In this document: positions 9,439-23,765 of the stretch, in pieces
Numbering within the stretch: position 1 is the first letter of the stretch
Layout of the letters: each line of letters opens with the position of its first letter
Assembly (NCBI GenBank): GCA_018806915.1
Contig: JAGKQI010000097.1
Coordinates: 868,001 to 932,000 of the forward strand
Source: Phytophthora colocasiae
Taxonomy: Eukaryota; Oomycota; Peronosporomycetes; Peronosporales; Peronosporaceae
DNA: 64,000 nucleotides
Direction: 5' to 3'
Position numbers and translations under genes: made by a program
Notes under the pieces: generated by a model
Databases searched by the model: none
Told to the model about the DNA's origin: nothing
What the model saw: only the letters and a program-made list of their open reading frames with translations

Positions 9439-9859
9439 TGTAACGGGGATGTTACACGAATGTTTCTCGTTGGTGTGTGACACACGTGGATACATTTATG
9501 TGGGTACATAATAGTGTGTGACACTCATGATACATTTATGTGGGTACATAATGGTGTGGCACACACGAGTAGATACGTAGATGGCCTCAGAGCCTCACGT
9601 TGCATTTTGATTAGGATTTAGTATGTTAGATACTAAATCCGTTACATTTAGGATTAGGGCAATAAAGTCAATAAAAATCAGTTTGCATTCTACATAGTTA
9701 GTGTTAGTCCTTTGTTATAGGGACACTGACTCTGTGAGTCCTGTATTTAGTGGACTACTTGGTTCTTGTATAGAACCGAAGGCTAGTGCCTTGCAAGCAG
9801 GACTCTACGAGTCAACTAAACTTCCTCTGTGCCGTGCACACCTACGCAGCCCCGCTGCA
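9439..9859 (+). repeat. LTR 2 of array (421 bp)
   Basis: Same ends and internal features as LTR 1. It carries T instead of C in the GAGTCC(C/T)GTA block, a variant shared with LTR 4. Confidence 0.9.
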
Positions 9860-9916
9860 TCTGGTAGCACTTGTAGTCAATCCAACTCCTGAGTTGAAGA
9901 CTGTTTCTCTGTGAGA

Positions 9917-10888
9917 ATGGAGCCAGAAGCATACGCTCACTTGGCTCCGAGTCAGCGGGACACGCTTAACAAGCTTACGTCCTTGCTGGGCCCGGAAGGT
10001 ACGGCGCACCTTGCGTCCCAAGGGCCGGAGGCCGTCAACGCGCGCCTCGAGGCATTTGCCTCGTACGAAAACGCTCTCGTCGAGCACATTCAGCGGAATG
10101 TAACAGGGGTTACCCCTGCTCCGAGAGCTAAGCCCGTCACGCTCAGCGTGAAGACCTTCCTCGGGAATGAGGGAGAGAACCTCCTTTTGTGGACCCGAGA
10201 GGTCGAAATGGCCATGGGGGCCGCCATGCTCCAGTTGGAGGGGCAACGCGTTGCGTTTGCCATCTCTAAGCTCGAAGGACGAGCACGAGAATGGGCCTTG
10301 ACGTCTGGGACGTCGGTGGAAGCGGCCTTCCCCACATGGGGCGAGCTAAAGGCCAAGCTCACGCAAGTGTTTGCTCCGCCTAACCAGGCGTATCGCGTGC
10401 GGTCACGCTTCCTTGCTTGTCGCCAGGGCAAGAAGGATCTGGTGGACTATGTCCAAGAGCTGCGCACGCTCATTGCTGGCATGGCTGCCGACCCTCTACC
10501 TGAGGTGGTCGCCGTGACCGTCTTCATGGAAGGCTTACGAGCTGGCGTGGCCAGGACGGAGACATTCCGTCAGAACCCCCACAGCTTCGAAGATGCTGTC
10601 AGCGTGGCATTGAATGCCGAACACAACTTTAAGTTGTCGAGGGTCGGTGCTAGCAGCACAGGGTCCGGTGGACCTGAGCCCATGGACCTCAGCTATGCTG
10701 AACATGAGGTAGCTGAGCTACGAGCTGCGGTGCAGCGTATGAGCACCCGCCGGTGCTATACATGCGGCGGTCCCTCACACCTGAGGCCCAACTGTCCTCT
10801 GCGCAAAGGGCGCGCCGGCCAGAATGGCCGCAACCCTGTCGCGGGTCCCGCTTTGGGCTCTGCCCAGGGAAACGCCGGCTCCCAGTAG
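9917..10888 (+). CDS. gag: Gag, unit 2 (intact)
   Basis: 323 codons, same architecture as unit 1 gag with one visible change (Leu for Val in the LL(L/V)WTREV segment). The zinc knuckle is intact and the frame ends at the TAG in the frameshift hairpin. Probably functional if transcribed. Confidence 0.88.
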   Translation: MEPEAYAHLAPSQRDTLNKLTSLLGPEGTAHLASQGPEAVNARLEAFASYENALVEHIQRNVTGVTPAPRAKPVTLSVKTFLGNEGENLLLWTREVEMAMGAAMLQLEGQRVAFAISKLEGRAREWALTSGTSVEAAFPTWGELKAKLTQVFAPPNQAYRVRSRFLACRQGKKDLVDYVQELRTLIAGMAADPLPEVVAVTVFMEGLRAGVARTETFRQNPHSFEDAVSVALNAEHNFKLSRVGASSTGSGGPEPMDLSYAEHEVAELRAAVQRMSTRRCYTCGGPSHLRPNCPLRKGRAGQNGRNPVAGPALGSAQGNAGSQ

Positions 10889-13800
10889 ACGCGGGGCGGT
10901 CTACTGGGGAAGAACTGAGTTCTGCAGTGCGTGAGAGGCACTGGGGCTCAGCCCCGAAGAGCTCCGTGCTCTTGAACACGGAACGTGTGAGCAAGCAGGG
11001 CTTGCTGGTCGTCCAGGTGGACGTGAAGGGCTTTGAGAAGCCGTGGATCGTGTTGATCGATTCGGGGGCGTCTGGCAACTACGTCAGACGCTCCACCGTT
11101 GAAGGTAGTCAGCAATATGCTGAGGCGCTTCGAGCGCGAAGAGGTGACACAGTCACAGTCCGTCTAGCGACGGGCGTCCGTGTCACGGTGGCCAAGGTCC
11201 CCATGGACCTGCGGCTGAAGTTCTTGGACTTCGATAGCGTGGAACGCTGCTTGGTCCTGGACCTGGATTCGAGGTACGACCTCATCCTTGGCATGGCGTG
11301 GCTGGAGCGCCACGAGCCATGGATTGATTGGAGGTCGAAGACCTTAGGTGCTACGCACTTCTCCTAGTGGAGCTTTGGCGAGTCATGAACCCACCTCTGC
11401 TAGGAAGCAGAAGCGCTATTGGCGCGGACATCGAGCCGAGTCGGCTATGATGCTGGAAGTCGGTGTGTCCGAGTTAGTGGACAGCACCGAGTGCGAGGAC
11501 CGCAGTCCTGTTGAGCGCGTAGCGCTGGTTGACGGTGAGTCAACGTGTGGGCAAAGCTCACGTAACCCCTGTGGGGCGGCACGTACTCCGCCGAGTGACG
11601 CCGGTCATGGACCGTCACTGGATGCCGATGGCATCGGGCCTTACCAGGCCGTGAACTGTGGGGCGGCACGTACTCCGTTGAGTGATACTGGTCGTGGACC
11701 AAGTCGATCGCTGAGTGTCTCTGACACTGGACCTGTTACGGTCATTGATTGTGCAGCGGCACGTACCCCGCTGAGCGGCATCGGACGTCGACCGAGTGGA
11801 TCGCAGAGTGTCACTGACACTGGGCCTGAAGGGCCGAAACCTGTGCGGCGGCACGTACTCCGTCTAGTGACGTCGGCGGTAGACCGAGTCAGTCACTGAG
11901 TGTCACTGACACTGGGCCGGGCAAGGCCATTACCTGTGCAGCGGCACGTACTCCGTCGAGTGGACGTTCGTCGGCTAGGCGACGACGTCGTAAGGCCCTA
12001 TGGGCGAGACGCTCTGCGTCTGAGTCGTCCGTGACGTCAAGTGTCAACGCACGGGAGGGCTGTGGGCAGCTATACACTCTGGTTGATGGAGTGGACGGCA
12101 GTGCCGAAGGCAGCGTCCTGCTGGACGGACTGCCGAGTGTTGACAAGCTCCTTGAGCTAGAAGAGATGTCGTTCGCCGAGTTTGGCGATGCCTTGAAGGC
12201 TGGCGAACTCGCCGAGGTGGTCATCGTTCGACCTGAAGAGGAGTTAAACTCATCGTCCCTCGTTGACGAGTCCGTCTTGGCCGAGGTCAAGAAGGCGCTG
12301 AGCGCCAGGAGTGGATCGGAGATCCTCAAGAATCCCTCGGATTCCTTCTACTCCTTGCTGAAGGAATATGGAGACGTTGTCTCAACGGAACCACCGAGTG
12401 GCCTGCCTCCTGACCGAGGCGTTCGTCACGAGATCGACTTAGTTCCCGGAACTAAATACTGCGTGACCCGGCAGTGGCCTCTTCCTAAAGAGCAATGCGA
12501 CGTCATTGACGCCTTCTTCCGTGCTAAGCACGCGGCGGGTCTCGTGCGCGAGAGCAAGTCTCCGCACTCCGCGCCAACGTTCTGTGTCAGAAAGCCGAAT
12601 GGCAAGTGGCGTATCGTTCACGCTTTTAACAAGCTCAACGCTGCCACGATTCCGGCGCAGACGCCGATTCCTAGGAAGGATGTTCTTCAGAACAACATGG
12701 TGGGTTGCACCATGTACAGTGCGCTCGACTTAGTCGATGGCTACTATCAGCTGCTCATGCAAGCCAGTGATATTCCGCTTACGGCGGTGAGCACCCCGAG
12801 CGGTATGCTCTGGGAGTGGCTCGTCATGCCCCAAGGGCTGTCGAATGCGCCTGCAACGTTCAATCGTCTAGTGACGCAGTTGTTCAGGCCCCTACGGGCA
12901 TTCGCACAGACGTACTTTGACGATGTGTTCGTCCACAGTCGTGCTGAGCACGGGAAGACTGATGTCGAGGTACACGTGGAACACGTGAGAGCAGTGCTCG
13001 AGTGCATGCGCACCAACAAGTTGTACGCCAACGCGGACAAGTGCGTCTTTGGCGCGGAAGAAATCCCTTTCCTAGGGTGCTTCATTGGGAAGCATGGCCT
13101 TCGTGCTGATCCAGCAAAAGTCAAGGCCATTGTGGACTGGCCGGCTCCCTTGAACCAGAAGGACTTGCGTAAGTGGCTGGGCTTGGCCAACTACTTGCAC
13201 AAGTACAGCGAGAACTACGCTGAGTTGGCTCGGCCACTGTCGGATCTCCCAAGAAGGATGCCGAATGGGTATGGCGTGCTGAGCACGAGAGTGCGTTCAC
13301 TCGTATCAAGGATAGCCTGCTTCAGGCACCGATACTGGCGTTGCCAGACCCCGATCGTCCGTTCATCGTCGTCTGTGACGCCTCGGACTTTGCCATCGGC
13401 AGTGCTTTGCTACAAGCGGACGCCGACGGGCGCGAACGCGTCATTGCGTTTGAGTCTCGACAGCTCAAGGCTGCTGAGAAGAACTATCCAGTTCATGACA
13501 AGGAGCTACTTGCGATGAAGTACGCTCTCGTCAAATTCAGGGTTCACCTGCTCGGCTCCAAGCCGTTTGTGATCTACACGGATCATGCGTCACTACGCAC
13601 AGCGACGCAGTCGCCTCACCTCTCGCAGAGGATGGCCCGATGGCTCTCCTTCTTTGCGGAGTATAACTTCGAGGTGAAGTACAAGCCTGGAAGGCAGAAC
13701 GTCCTCGCTGACGCGTTATCACGTCGCCCGGACTATGAGTTATCTCATGTCACCTCGGTGACGTCGTCCGTGACGGACATGGTTCGAGCAGCGTACGCTC

Positions 13801-15692
13801 TGGACGACTCTTGTGTCGCGCTGCTTCAAGCTCTAGGGAGCGATGAGTTTAAGGACTCAAAGGTGACTCTGTCACGACGCCTAAAGGCGAGACTCCAACG
13901 CTATAGCCTGGGAGGCGGTCTGCTGTACTACAGCACGGGTCAGGATGACCCACCACGTGTGGTGGTTCCTCACGATGAGGACCTGAAGTATCGTATCCTC
14001 TATGAGGCTCACGACACGCCCACAAGCGGCCACCTCGGTCGCGAGAAGACCTACGGCTCGGTGAGCTCCATGTACTGGTGGCCGAAGATGTACAAGTGGG
14101 TCAGCACATATGTGCACACGTGCGAGACGTGTCAGCGGGTTAAACCCTCGCCGCATGCGGCAGCGCCTTTGGCGAGCTTGCCTGTACCCTCTGGGTGTTG
14201 GCAGTCCATGAGTATGGACTTCGTGGTTGGCCTGCCGAAGGATACGGCAGGCAACACGGGCGTTGTGGTCTTCGTTGACCGTCTGAGCAAGATGGCTCAC
14301 CTAGCGGCTGTGCCGGACACCGTTGATGGCGCTGGTACAGCGACGATCTTTATCGATCGGGTCTTCCGCCAGCATGGGCTGCCAGAGACCATTGTCTCGG
14401 ATCGAGACCCCCGTTTCACGGGTCACTTCTGGACGTCCGTCTTCAAAGTGCTTGGCACTCGACTGGACATGTCCACGGCGGATCATCCGCAGACCGACGG
14501 TCAGACTGAACGCGTGAACCGCGTCCTGGAGGACATCCTCCGCAGCGTATGCGCTGAAACGCCGAAGCGTTGGAGCGCTATGCTCCCTCTCGTTGAGTTC
14601 TCAATGAACAACGCGGTGCATGCCTCGACAGGCTTCTCCCCGTTCTACGTGAACGGCCTTGCGCATCCGCGCGTCCCGCTCACTCCGCCAGGCGGTAGCC
14701 TTGGGCTTGGTGGGGGAGAGGCTATGCCGTCGCTCGACTCCGAGCTTGCTGATGTCAGCCCCCTTGCTGTTCGCAAGCAAGTCGATGACTTCCTCTCGAT
14801 GAGGCTTAGCGTCTTACGCCGTGTGCGTGACGCAATGGCTGAAAGCCAAGATGTTCAAAAGGAACAAGCTGATGCCAAAGGCAGAAGCAACATGTGGGAG
14901 TTCAAGGTCGGTGACCACGTTTTATTAAACGCTAAGAACCTGCCTACACACGCAGTGTCAGCCGTCTTCAAGACGAAGTTGCGGCCGCACTTCATTGGAC
15001 CGTTCACGGTCGTGGCCAAGAAGGGCCTGGCATACACGCTTGGCTTGCCAAAGCGTATGCGAACACATCCTGTGTTCTACGTGGGCTTGCTTAAGCCATA
15101 TCGGGACCCTGCTCTTGTGAGTTCTGAGGCGCTGGCGCCGAGTCGGACGAAGGCTGCACGGCAGCAGGTGGCAGAGCCACAGGTGGTTGCCTCCGAACCA
15201 ACAGGTCTTGTCGATCCGGAGCAACGTGATGCTCGAGGTCATAGACCCGCTGATGCAGCACCAGAGGCGACTCAGACCGGTCCCCGCGACTCTAGGTCTC
15301 CTCGAGACCAGTCGCTAAGCGATGGGTCGGATGACCGACGTGGTGGTCGTGCTCCTTCACCGAGCCCACGCGGGTCTGCAAGCAATGCAGCGCGTCTACA
15401 CTCGCAGCGCGAGAACCCATCGACCGCTCGTCCTCCTCCTGCTCTGCTCGATGAGCAAGGTGAGCTTCACTATCACGTGGATCGCCTGATGGCGCGGCGT
15501 CGTCGCCGAGGTCACAACCAGTATCTGGTGAAGTGGCGAGGTTACCCTCACTCACAGAACTCGTGGGAGTTTGAGGTGCCACTACGGCAGGATTGCCCCG
15601 ACGTCGTTGACGCGTATGATCGGGCACACCCGGTGTCAGACCGCCTGATGGGGGTGCGACGGAGTCGCCGGGTGCCAAGCACCTCCCACTAA
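10873..15692 (+). pseudogene. pol: Pol, unit 2 (three frameshifts)
   Basis: Same domain order as unit 1. The frame breaks after the protease (2-nt loss in a CTCTCC run near 11,362), in the linker repeats (GGGG to GGG near 11,831) and after the RT thumb (CTTAAG changed to CCAAG near 13,249). From 13,341 the RNase H, integrase and complete chromodomain (ending ...VPSTSH) are open. One residue in the integrase differs from all other units (DFVVGL for DFVFGL). Confidence 0.8.
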
Positions 15693-16603
15693 GGTGGGAG
15701 TCCACAGGGTCGTTGCTGAGCTCAGGCTCTGACCCGTAGCTGCAATACTTGCAGCGAGCACGTCGGTGCCGTCGACATGGCATCGAATGCTCAAACTGCA
15801 AGTGCAGTAGAGCTACATGCGCCTCGCGCGCGTGTTTCAAGGGTCTATGACCCTTTAACAACACTGGCCTATGGCCCGGAGCTTCGCGATCATGAAGCGA
15901 AGATGGTTCGTGATGAACAACCGTCTTAATGACGTTCTGTCTAAGCGACAAGTGGTGATGGAAACGGATTCTATCCGATCACCTGACGCTAGAAGCGTTC
16001 AATGGGTATGACTATGTCATGAGGCACTGTGGATGCCAGGGATGCCAATGCATTGGACCCCGCATGCTGCATAGCAGTAGGAGGTAGGTAAGCTCCTCCT
16101 GAGCGACAGCTTAGCTGTCCGGTGCTCGTTGTCGTGTCTACGACTGTGCTGAGCACGTGTATTCACAAGACACAGTGTCTGTGACACATAGTGGCGCTTG
16201 CGCCTGCTTCAAGGACAACTTGGGCATCAAGCCCTGCACACAGTGCTCATCCGAGGGTCACATTAACTGTGAAGCGAGTGGGCCCCACTGCTGTGTGGTT
16301 CGTGGAACCGTTGGTAGCTTGGAAGGCTTGCCCTGTGGATCACTGATCCAGTAGTATCATAGATACGCCACCTGTGGCCTTCTTTCCATGCCCGTAGAGC
16401 CCCTTGACTCGTGCCAGTAAGCTCCTATGCTTGGTAAGCATTGGGCCCAAGTGTGTACCAAGTGGCATCGCGTACGGAGGCGTGTAACACGCACGAGAGA
16501 CAGCGCCGTCCGCGCAAGGCAAGGTCCCGTGGCCATCGGCCGATAATCGCGTCGTGTGTTTACACTTTCCGGATACGGTATCCGGAATCTTGGTGGGGGA
16601 GAG

Positions 16604-17024
16604 TGTAACGGGGATGTTACACGAATGTTTCTCGTTGGTGTGTGACACACGTGGATACATTTATGTGGGTACATAATAGTGTGTGACACTCATGATACAT
16701 TTATGTGGGTACATAATGGTGTGGCACACACGAGTAGATACGTAGATGGCCTCAGAGCCTCACGTTGCATTTTGATTAGGATTTAGTATGTTAGATACTA
16801 AATCCGTTACATTTAGGATTAGGGCAATAAAGTCAATAAAAATCAGTTTGCATTCTACATAGTTAGTGTTAGTCCTTTGTTATAGGGACACTGACTCTGT
16901 GAGTCCCGTATTTAGTGGACTACTTGGTTCTTGTATAGAACCGAAGGCTAGTGCCTTGCAAGCAGGACTCTACGAGTCAACTAAACTTCCTCTGTGCCGT
17001 GCACACCTACGCAGCCCCGCTGCA
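16604..17024 (+). repeat. LTR 3 of array (421 bp)
   Basis: Identical ends TGTAAC...CTGCA, with the C variant in the GAGTCCCGTA block. Confidence 0.9.
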
Positions 17025-17081
17025 TCTGGTAGCACTTGTAGTCAATCCAACTCCTGAGTTGAAGACTGTTTCTCTGTGAGA

Positions 17082-18050
17082 ATGGAGCCAGAAGCATACG
17101 CTCACTTGGCTCCGAGTCAGCGGGACACGCTTAACAAGCTTACGTCCTTGCTGGGCCCGGAAGGTACGGCGCACCTTGCGTCCCAAGGGCCGGAGGCCGT
17201 CAACGCGCGCCTCGAGGCATTTGCCTCGTACGAAAACGCTCTCGTCGAGCACATTCAGCGGAATGTAACAGGGTTACCCCTGCTCCGAGAGCTAAGCCCG
17301 TCACGCTCAGCGTGAAGACCTTCCTCGGGACTGCGGGAGAGAACCTTCTTTTGTGGACCTGAGAGGTCGAAAGGGCCATGGGGGCCGCTATGCTCCAGTT
17401 GGAGGGGCAACGCGTTGCGTTTGCCATCTCTAAGCTCGAAGGACGAGCACGAGAATGGGCCTTGACGTCTGGGACGTCGGTGGAAGCGGCCTTCCCACAT
17501 GGGGCGAGCTAAAGGCCAAGCTCACGCAAGTGTTTGCTCCGCCTAACCAGGCGTATCGCGTGCGGTCACGCTTCCTTGCTTGTCGCCAGGGCAAGAAGGA
17601 TCTGGTGGACTATGTCCAAGAGCTGCGCACGCTCATTGCTGGCATGGCTGCCGACCCTCTACCTGAGGTGGTCGCCGTGACCGTCTTCATGGAAGGCTTA
17701 CGAGCTGGCGTGGCCAGGACGGAGACATTCCGTCAGAACCCCACAGCTTCGAAGATGCTGTCAGCGTGGCATTGAATGCCGAACACAACTTTAAGTTGTC
17801 GAGGGTCGGTGCTAGCAGCACAGGGTCCGGTGGACCTGAGCCCATGGACCTCAGCTATGCTGAACATGAGGTAGCTGAGCTACGAGCTGCGGTGCAGCGT
17901 ATGAGCACCCGCCGGTGCTATACATGCGGCGGTCCCTCACACCTGAGGCCCAACTGTCCTCTGCGCAAAGGGCGCGCCGGCCAGAATGGCCGCAACCCTG
18001 TCGCGGGTCCCGCTTTGGGCTCTGCCCAGGGAAACGCCGGCTCCCAGTAG
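17082..18050 (+). pseudogene. gag: Gag, unit 3 (broken)
   Basis: The frame is lost by GGGG to GGG near 17,271, CCCC to CCC near 17,495 and CCCCC to CCCC near 17,740. A cluster of six substitutions at 17,331-17,389 includes a new TGA (CGA to TGA near 17,360). The zinc-knuckle segment and frameshift signal at the 3' end are intact. Confidence 0.8.
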
Positions 18051-21000
18051 ACGCGGGGCGGTCTACTGGGGAAGAACTGAGTTCTGCAGTGCGTGAGAGG
18101 CACTGGGGCTCAGCCCCGAAGAGCTCCGTGCTCTTGAACACGGAACGTGTGAGCAAGCAGGGCTTGCTGGTCGTCCAGGTGGACGTGAAGGGCTTTGAGA
18201 AGCCGTGGATCGTGTTGATCGATTCGGGGGCGTCTGGCAACTACGTCAGACGCTCCACCGTTGAAGGTAGTCAGCAATATGCTGAGGCGCTTCGAGCGCG
18301 AAGAGGTGACACAGTCACAGTCCGTCTAGCGACGGGCGTCCGTGTCACGGTGGCCAAGGTCCCCATGGACCTGCGGCTGAAGTTCTTGGACTTCGATAGC
18401 GTGGAACGCTGCTTGGTCCTGGACCTGGATTCGAGGTACGACCTCATCCTGGCATGGCGTGGCTGGAGCGCCACGAGCCATGGATTGATTGGAGGTCGAA
18501 GACCTTAGGTGCTACGCACTTCTCTCCTAGTGGAGCTTTGGCGAGTCATGAACCCACCTCTGCTAGGAAGCAGAAGCGCTATTGGCGCGGACATCGAGCC
18601 GAGTCGGCTATGATGCTGGAAGTCGGTGTGTCCGAGTTAGTGGACAGCACCGAGTGCGAGGACCGCAGTCCTGTTGAGCGCGTAGCGCTGGTTGACGGTG
18701 AGTCAACGTGTGGGCAAAGCTCACGTAACCCCTGTGGGGCGGCACGTACTCCGCCGAGTGACGCCGGTCATGGACCGTCACTGGATGCCGATGGCATCGG
18801 GCCTTACCAGGCCGTGAACTGTGGGGCGGCACGTACTCCGTTGAGTGATACTGGTCGTGGACCAAGTCGATCGCTGAGTGTCTCTGACACTGGACCTGTT
18901 ACGGTCATTGATTGTGCAGCGGCACGTACCCCGCTGAGCGGCATCGGACGTCGACCGAGTGGATCGCAGAGTGTCACTGACACTGGGCCTGAAGGGGCCG
19001 AAACCTGTGCGGCGGCACGTACTCCGTCTAGTGACGTCGGCGGTAGACCGAGTCAGTCACTGAGTGTCACTGACACTGGGCCGGGCAAGGCCATTACCTG
19101 TGCAGCGGCACGTACTCCGTCGAGTGGACGTTCGTCGGCTAGGCGACGACGTCGTAAGGCCCTATGGGCGAGACGCTCTGCGTCTGAGTCGTCCGTGACG
19201 TCAAGTGTCAACGCACGGGAGGGCTGTGGGCAGCTATACACTCTGGTTGATGGAGTGGACGGCAGTGCCGAAGGCAGCGTCCTGCTGGACGGACTGCCGA
19301 GTGTTGACAAGCTCCTTGAGCTAGAAGAGATGTCGTTCGCCGAGTTTGGCGATGCCTTGAAGGCTGGCGAACTCGCCGAGGTGGTCATCGTTCGACCTGA
19401 AGAGGAGTTAAACTCATCGTCCCTCGTTGACGAGTCCGTCTTGGCCGAGGTCAAGAAGGCGCTGAGCGCCAGGAGTGGATCGGAGATCCTCAAGAATCCC
19501 TCGGATTCCTTCTACTCCTTGCTGAAGGAATATGGAGACGTTGTCTCAACGGAACCACCGAGTGGCCTGCCTCCTGACCGAGGCGTTCGTCACGAGATCG
19601 ACTTAGTTCCCGGAATTAAATACTGCGTGACCCGGCAGTGGCCTCTTCCTAAAGAGCAATGCGACGTCATTGACGCCTTCTTCCGTGCTAAGCACGCGGC
19701 GGGTCTCGTGCGCGAGAGCAAGTCTCCGCACTCCGCGCCAACGTTCTGTGTCAGAAAGCCGAATGGCAAGTGGCGTATCGTTCACGCTTTTAACAAGCTC
19801 AACGCTGCCACGATTCCGGCGCAGACGCCGATTCCTAGGAAGGATGTTCTTCAGAACAACATGGTGGGTTGCACCATGTACAGTGCGCTCGACTTAGTCG
19901 ATGGCTACTATCAGCTGCTCATGCAAGCCAGTGATATTCCGCTTACGGCGGTGAGCACCCCGAGCGGTATGCTCTGGGAGTGGCTCGTCATGCCCCAAGG
20001 GCTGTCGAATGCGCCTGCAACGTTCAATCGTCTAGTGACGCAGTTGTTCAGGCCCCTACGGGCATTCGCACAGACGTACTTTGACGATGTGTTCGTCCAC
20101 AGTCGTGCTGAGCACGGGAAGACTGATGTCGAGGTACACGTGGAACACGTGAGAGCAGTGCTCGAGTGCATGCGCACCAACAAGTTGTACGCCAACGCGG
20201 ACAAGTGCGTCTTTGGCGCGGAAGAAATCCCTTTCCTAGGGTGCTTCATTGGGAAGCATGGCCTTCGTGCTGATCCAGCAAAAGTCAAGGCCATTGTGGA
20301 CTGGCCGGTTCCTTGAACCAGAAGGACTTGCGTAAGTGGCTGGGCTTGGCCAACTACTTGCACAAGTACAGCGAGAACTACGCTGAGTTGGCTCGGCCAC
20401 TGTCGGATCTCCTAAGAAGGATGCCGAATGGGTATGGCGTGCTGAGCACGAGAGTGCGTTCACTCGTATCAAGGATAGCCTGCTTCAGGCACCGATACTG
20501 GCGTTGCCAGACCCCGATCGTCCGTTCATCGTCGTCTGTGACGCCTCGGACTTTGCCATCGGCAGTGCTTTGCTACAAGCGGACGCCGACGGGCGCGAAC
20601 GCGTCATTGCGTTTGAGTCTCGACAGCTCAAGGCTGCTGAGAAGAACTATCCAGTTCATGACAAGGAGCTACTTGCGATGAAGTACGCTCTCGTCAAATT
20701 CAGGGTTCACCTGCTCGGCTCCAAGCCGTTTGTGATCTACACGGATCATGCGTCACTACGCACAGCGACGCAGTCGCCTCACCTCTCGCAGAGGATGGCC
20801 CGATGGCTCTCCTTCTTTGCGGAGTATAACTTCGAGGTGAAGTACAAGCCTGGAAGGCAGAACGTCCTCGCTGACGCGTTATCACGTCGCCCGGACTATG
20901 AGTTATCTCATGTCACCTCGGTGACGTCGTCCGTGACGGACATGGTTCGAGCAGCGTACGCTCTGGACGACTCTTGTGTCGCGCTGCTTCAAGCTCTAGG

Positions 21001-22855
21001 GAGCGATGAGTTTAAGGACTCAAAGGTGACTCTGTCACGACGCCTAAAGGCGAGACTCCAACGCTATAGCCTGGGAGGCGGTCTGCTGTACTACAGCACG
21101 GGTCAGGATGACCCACCACGTGTGGTGGTTCCTCACGATGAGGACCTGAAGTATCGTATCCTCTATGAGGCTCACGACACGCCCACAAGCGGCCACCTCG
21201 GTCGCGAGAAGACCTACGGCTCGGTGAGCTCCATGTACTGGTGGCCGAAGATGTACAAGTGGGTCAGCACATATGTGCACACGTGCGAGACGTGTCAGCG
21301 GGTTAAACCCTCGCCGCATGCGGCAGCGCCTTTGGCGAGCTTGCCTGTACCCTCTGGGTGTTGGCAGTCCATGAGTATGGACTTCGTGTTTGGCCTGCCG
21401 AAGGATACGGCAGGCAACACGGGCGTTGTGGTCTTCGTTGACCGTCTGAGCAAGATGGCTCACCTCGCGGCTGTGCCGGACACCGTTGATGGCGCTGGTA
21501 CAGCGACGATCTTTATCGATCGGGTCTTCCGCCAGCATGGGCTGCCAGAGACCATTGTCTCGGATCGAGACCCCCGTTTCACGGGTCACTTCTGGACGTC
21601 CGTCTTCAAAGTGCTTGGCACTCGACTGGACATGTCCACGGCGGATCATCCGCAGACCGACGGTCAGACTGAACGCGTGAACCGCGTCCTGGAGGACATC
21701 CTCCGCAGCGTATGCGCTGAAACGCCGAAGCGTTGGAGCGCTATGCTCCCTCTCGTTGAGTTCTCAATGAACAACGCGGTGCATGCCTCGACAGGCTTCT
21801 CCCGTTCTACGTGAACGGCCTTGCGCATCCGCGCGTCCCGCTCACTCCGCCAGGCGGTAGCCTTGGGCTTGGTGGGGGAGAGGCTATGCCGTCGCTCGAC
21901 TCCGAGCTTGCTGATGTCAGCCCCCTTGCTGTTCGCAAGCAAGTCGATGACTTCCTCTCGATGAGGCTTAGCGTCTTACGCCGTGTGCGTGACGCAATGG
22001 CTGAAAGCCAAGATGTTCAAAAGGAACAAGCTGATGCCAAAGGCAGAAGCAACATGTGGGAGTTCAAGGTCGGTGACCACGTTTTATTAAACGCTAAGAA
22101 CCTGCCTACACACGCAGTGTCAGCCGTCTTCAAGACGAAGTTGCGGCCGCACTTCATTGGACCGTTCACGGTCGTGGCCAAGAAGGGCCTGGCATACACG
22201 CTTGGCTTGCCAAAGCGTATGCGAACACATCCTGTGTTCTACGTGGGCTTGCTTAAGCCATATCGGGACCCTGCTCTTGTGAGTTCTGAGGCGCTGGCGC
22301 CGAGTCGGACGAAGGCTGCACGGCAGCAGGTGGCAGAGCCACAGGTGGTTGCCTCCGGAACCAACAGGTCTTGTCGATCCGGAGCAACGTGATGCTCGAG
22401 GTCATAGACCCGCTGATGCAGCACCAGAGGCGACTCAGACCGGTCCCCGCGACTCTAGGTCTCCTCGAGACCAGTCGCTAAGCGATGGGTCGGATGACCG
22501 ACGTGGTGGTCGTGCTCCTTCACCGAGCCCACGCGGGTCTGCAAGCAATGCAGCGCGTCTACACTCGCAGCGCGAGAACCCATCGACCGCTCGTCCTCCT
22601 CCTGCTCTGCTCGATGAGCAAGGTGAGCTTCACTATCACGTGGATCGCCTGATGGCGCGGCGTCGTCGCCGAGGTCACAACCAGTATCTGGTGAAGTGGC
22701 GAGGTTACCCTCACTCACAGAACTCGTGGGAGTTTGAGGTGCCACTACGGCAGGATTGCCCCGACGTCGTTGACGCGTATGATCGGGCACACCCGGTGTC
22801 AGACCGCCCGATGGGGGTGCGACGGAGTCGCCGGGTGCCAAGCACCTCCCACTAA
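18035..22855 (+). pseudogene. pol: Pol, unit 3 (several frameshifts)
   Basis: Breaks occur in the protease flap (CCTTGG to CCTGG near 18,450), before the RNase H (a C lost near 20,311 creating a TGA; a T lost near 20,412), at the end of the integrase core (CCCC to CCC near 21,802) and after it (an extra G near 22,357). The long stretch 18,454-20,316 (linker repeats and RT) is open, and so is the terminal chromodomain. Nearly all changes are one-base contractions of short homopolymers. Confidence 0.78.
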
Positions 22856-23765
22856 GGTGGGAGTCCACAGGGTCGTTGCTGAGCTCAGGCTCTGACCCGT
22901 AGCTGCAATACTTGCAGCGAGCACGTCGGTGCCGTCGACATGGCATCGAATGCTCAAACTGCAAGTGCAGTAGAGCTACATGCGCCTCGCGCGCGTGTTT
23001 CAAGGGTCTATGACCCTTTAACAACACTGGCCTATGGCCCGGAGCTTCGCGATCATGAAGCGAAGATGGTTCGTGATGAACAACCGTCTTAATGACGTTC
23101 TGTCTAAGCGACAAGTGGTGATGGAAACGGATTCTATCCGATCACCTGACGCCAGAAGCGTTCAATGGGTATGACTATGTCATGAGGCACTGTGGATGCC
23201 AGGATGCCAATGCATTGGACCCCGCATGCTGCATAGCAGTAGGAGGTAGGTAAGCTCCTCCTGAGCGACAGCTTAGCTGTCCGGTGCTCGTTGTCGTGTC
23301 TACGACTGTGCTGAGCACGTGTATTCACAAGACACAGTGTCTGTGACACATAGTGGCGCTTGCGCCTGCTTCAAGGACAACTTGGGCATCAAGCCCTGCA
23401 CACAGTGCTCATCCGAGGGTCACATTAACTGTGAAGCGAGTGGGCCCCACTGCTGTGTGGTTCGTGGAACCGTTGGTAGCTTGGAAGGCTTGCCCTGTGG
23501 ATCACTGATCCAGTAGTATCATAGATACGCCACCTGTGGCCTTCTTTCCATGCCCGTAGAGCCCCTTGACTCGTGCCAGTAAGCTCCTATGCTTGGTAAG
23601 CATTGGGCCCAAGTGTGTACCAAGTGGCATCGCGTACGGAGGCGTGTAACACGCACGAGAGACAGCGCCGTCCGCGCAAGGCAAGGTCCCGTGGCCATCG
23701 GCCGATAATCGCGTCGTGTGTTTACACTTTCCGGATACGGTATCCGGAATCTTGGTGGGGGAGAG

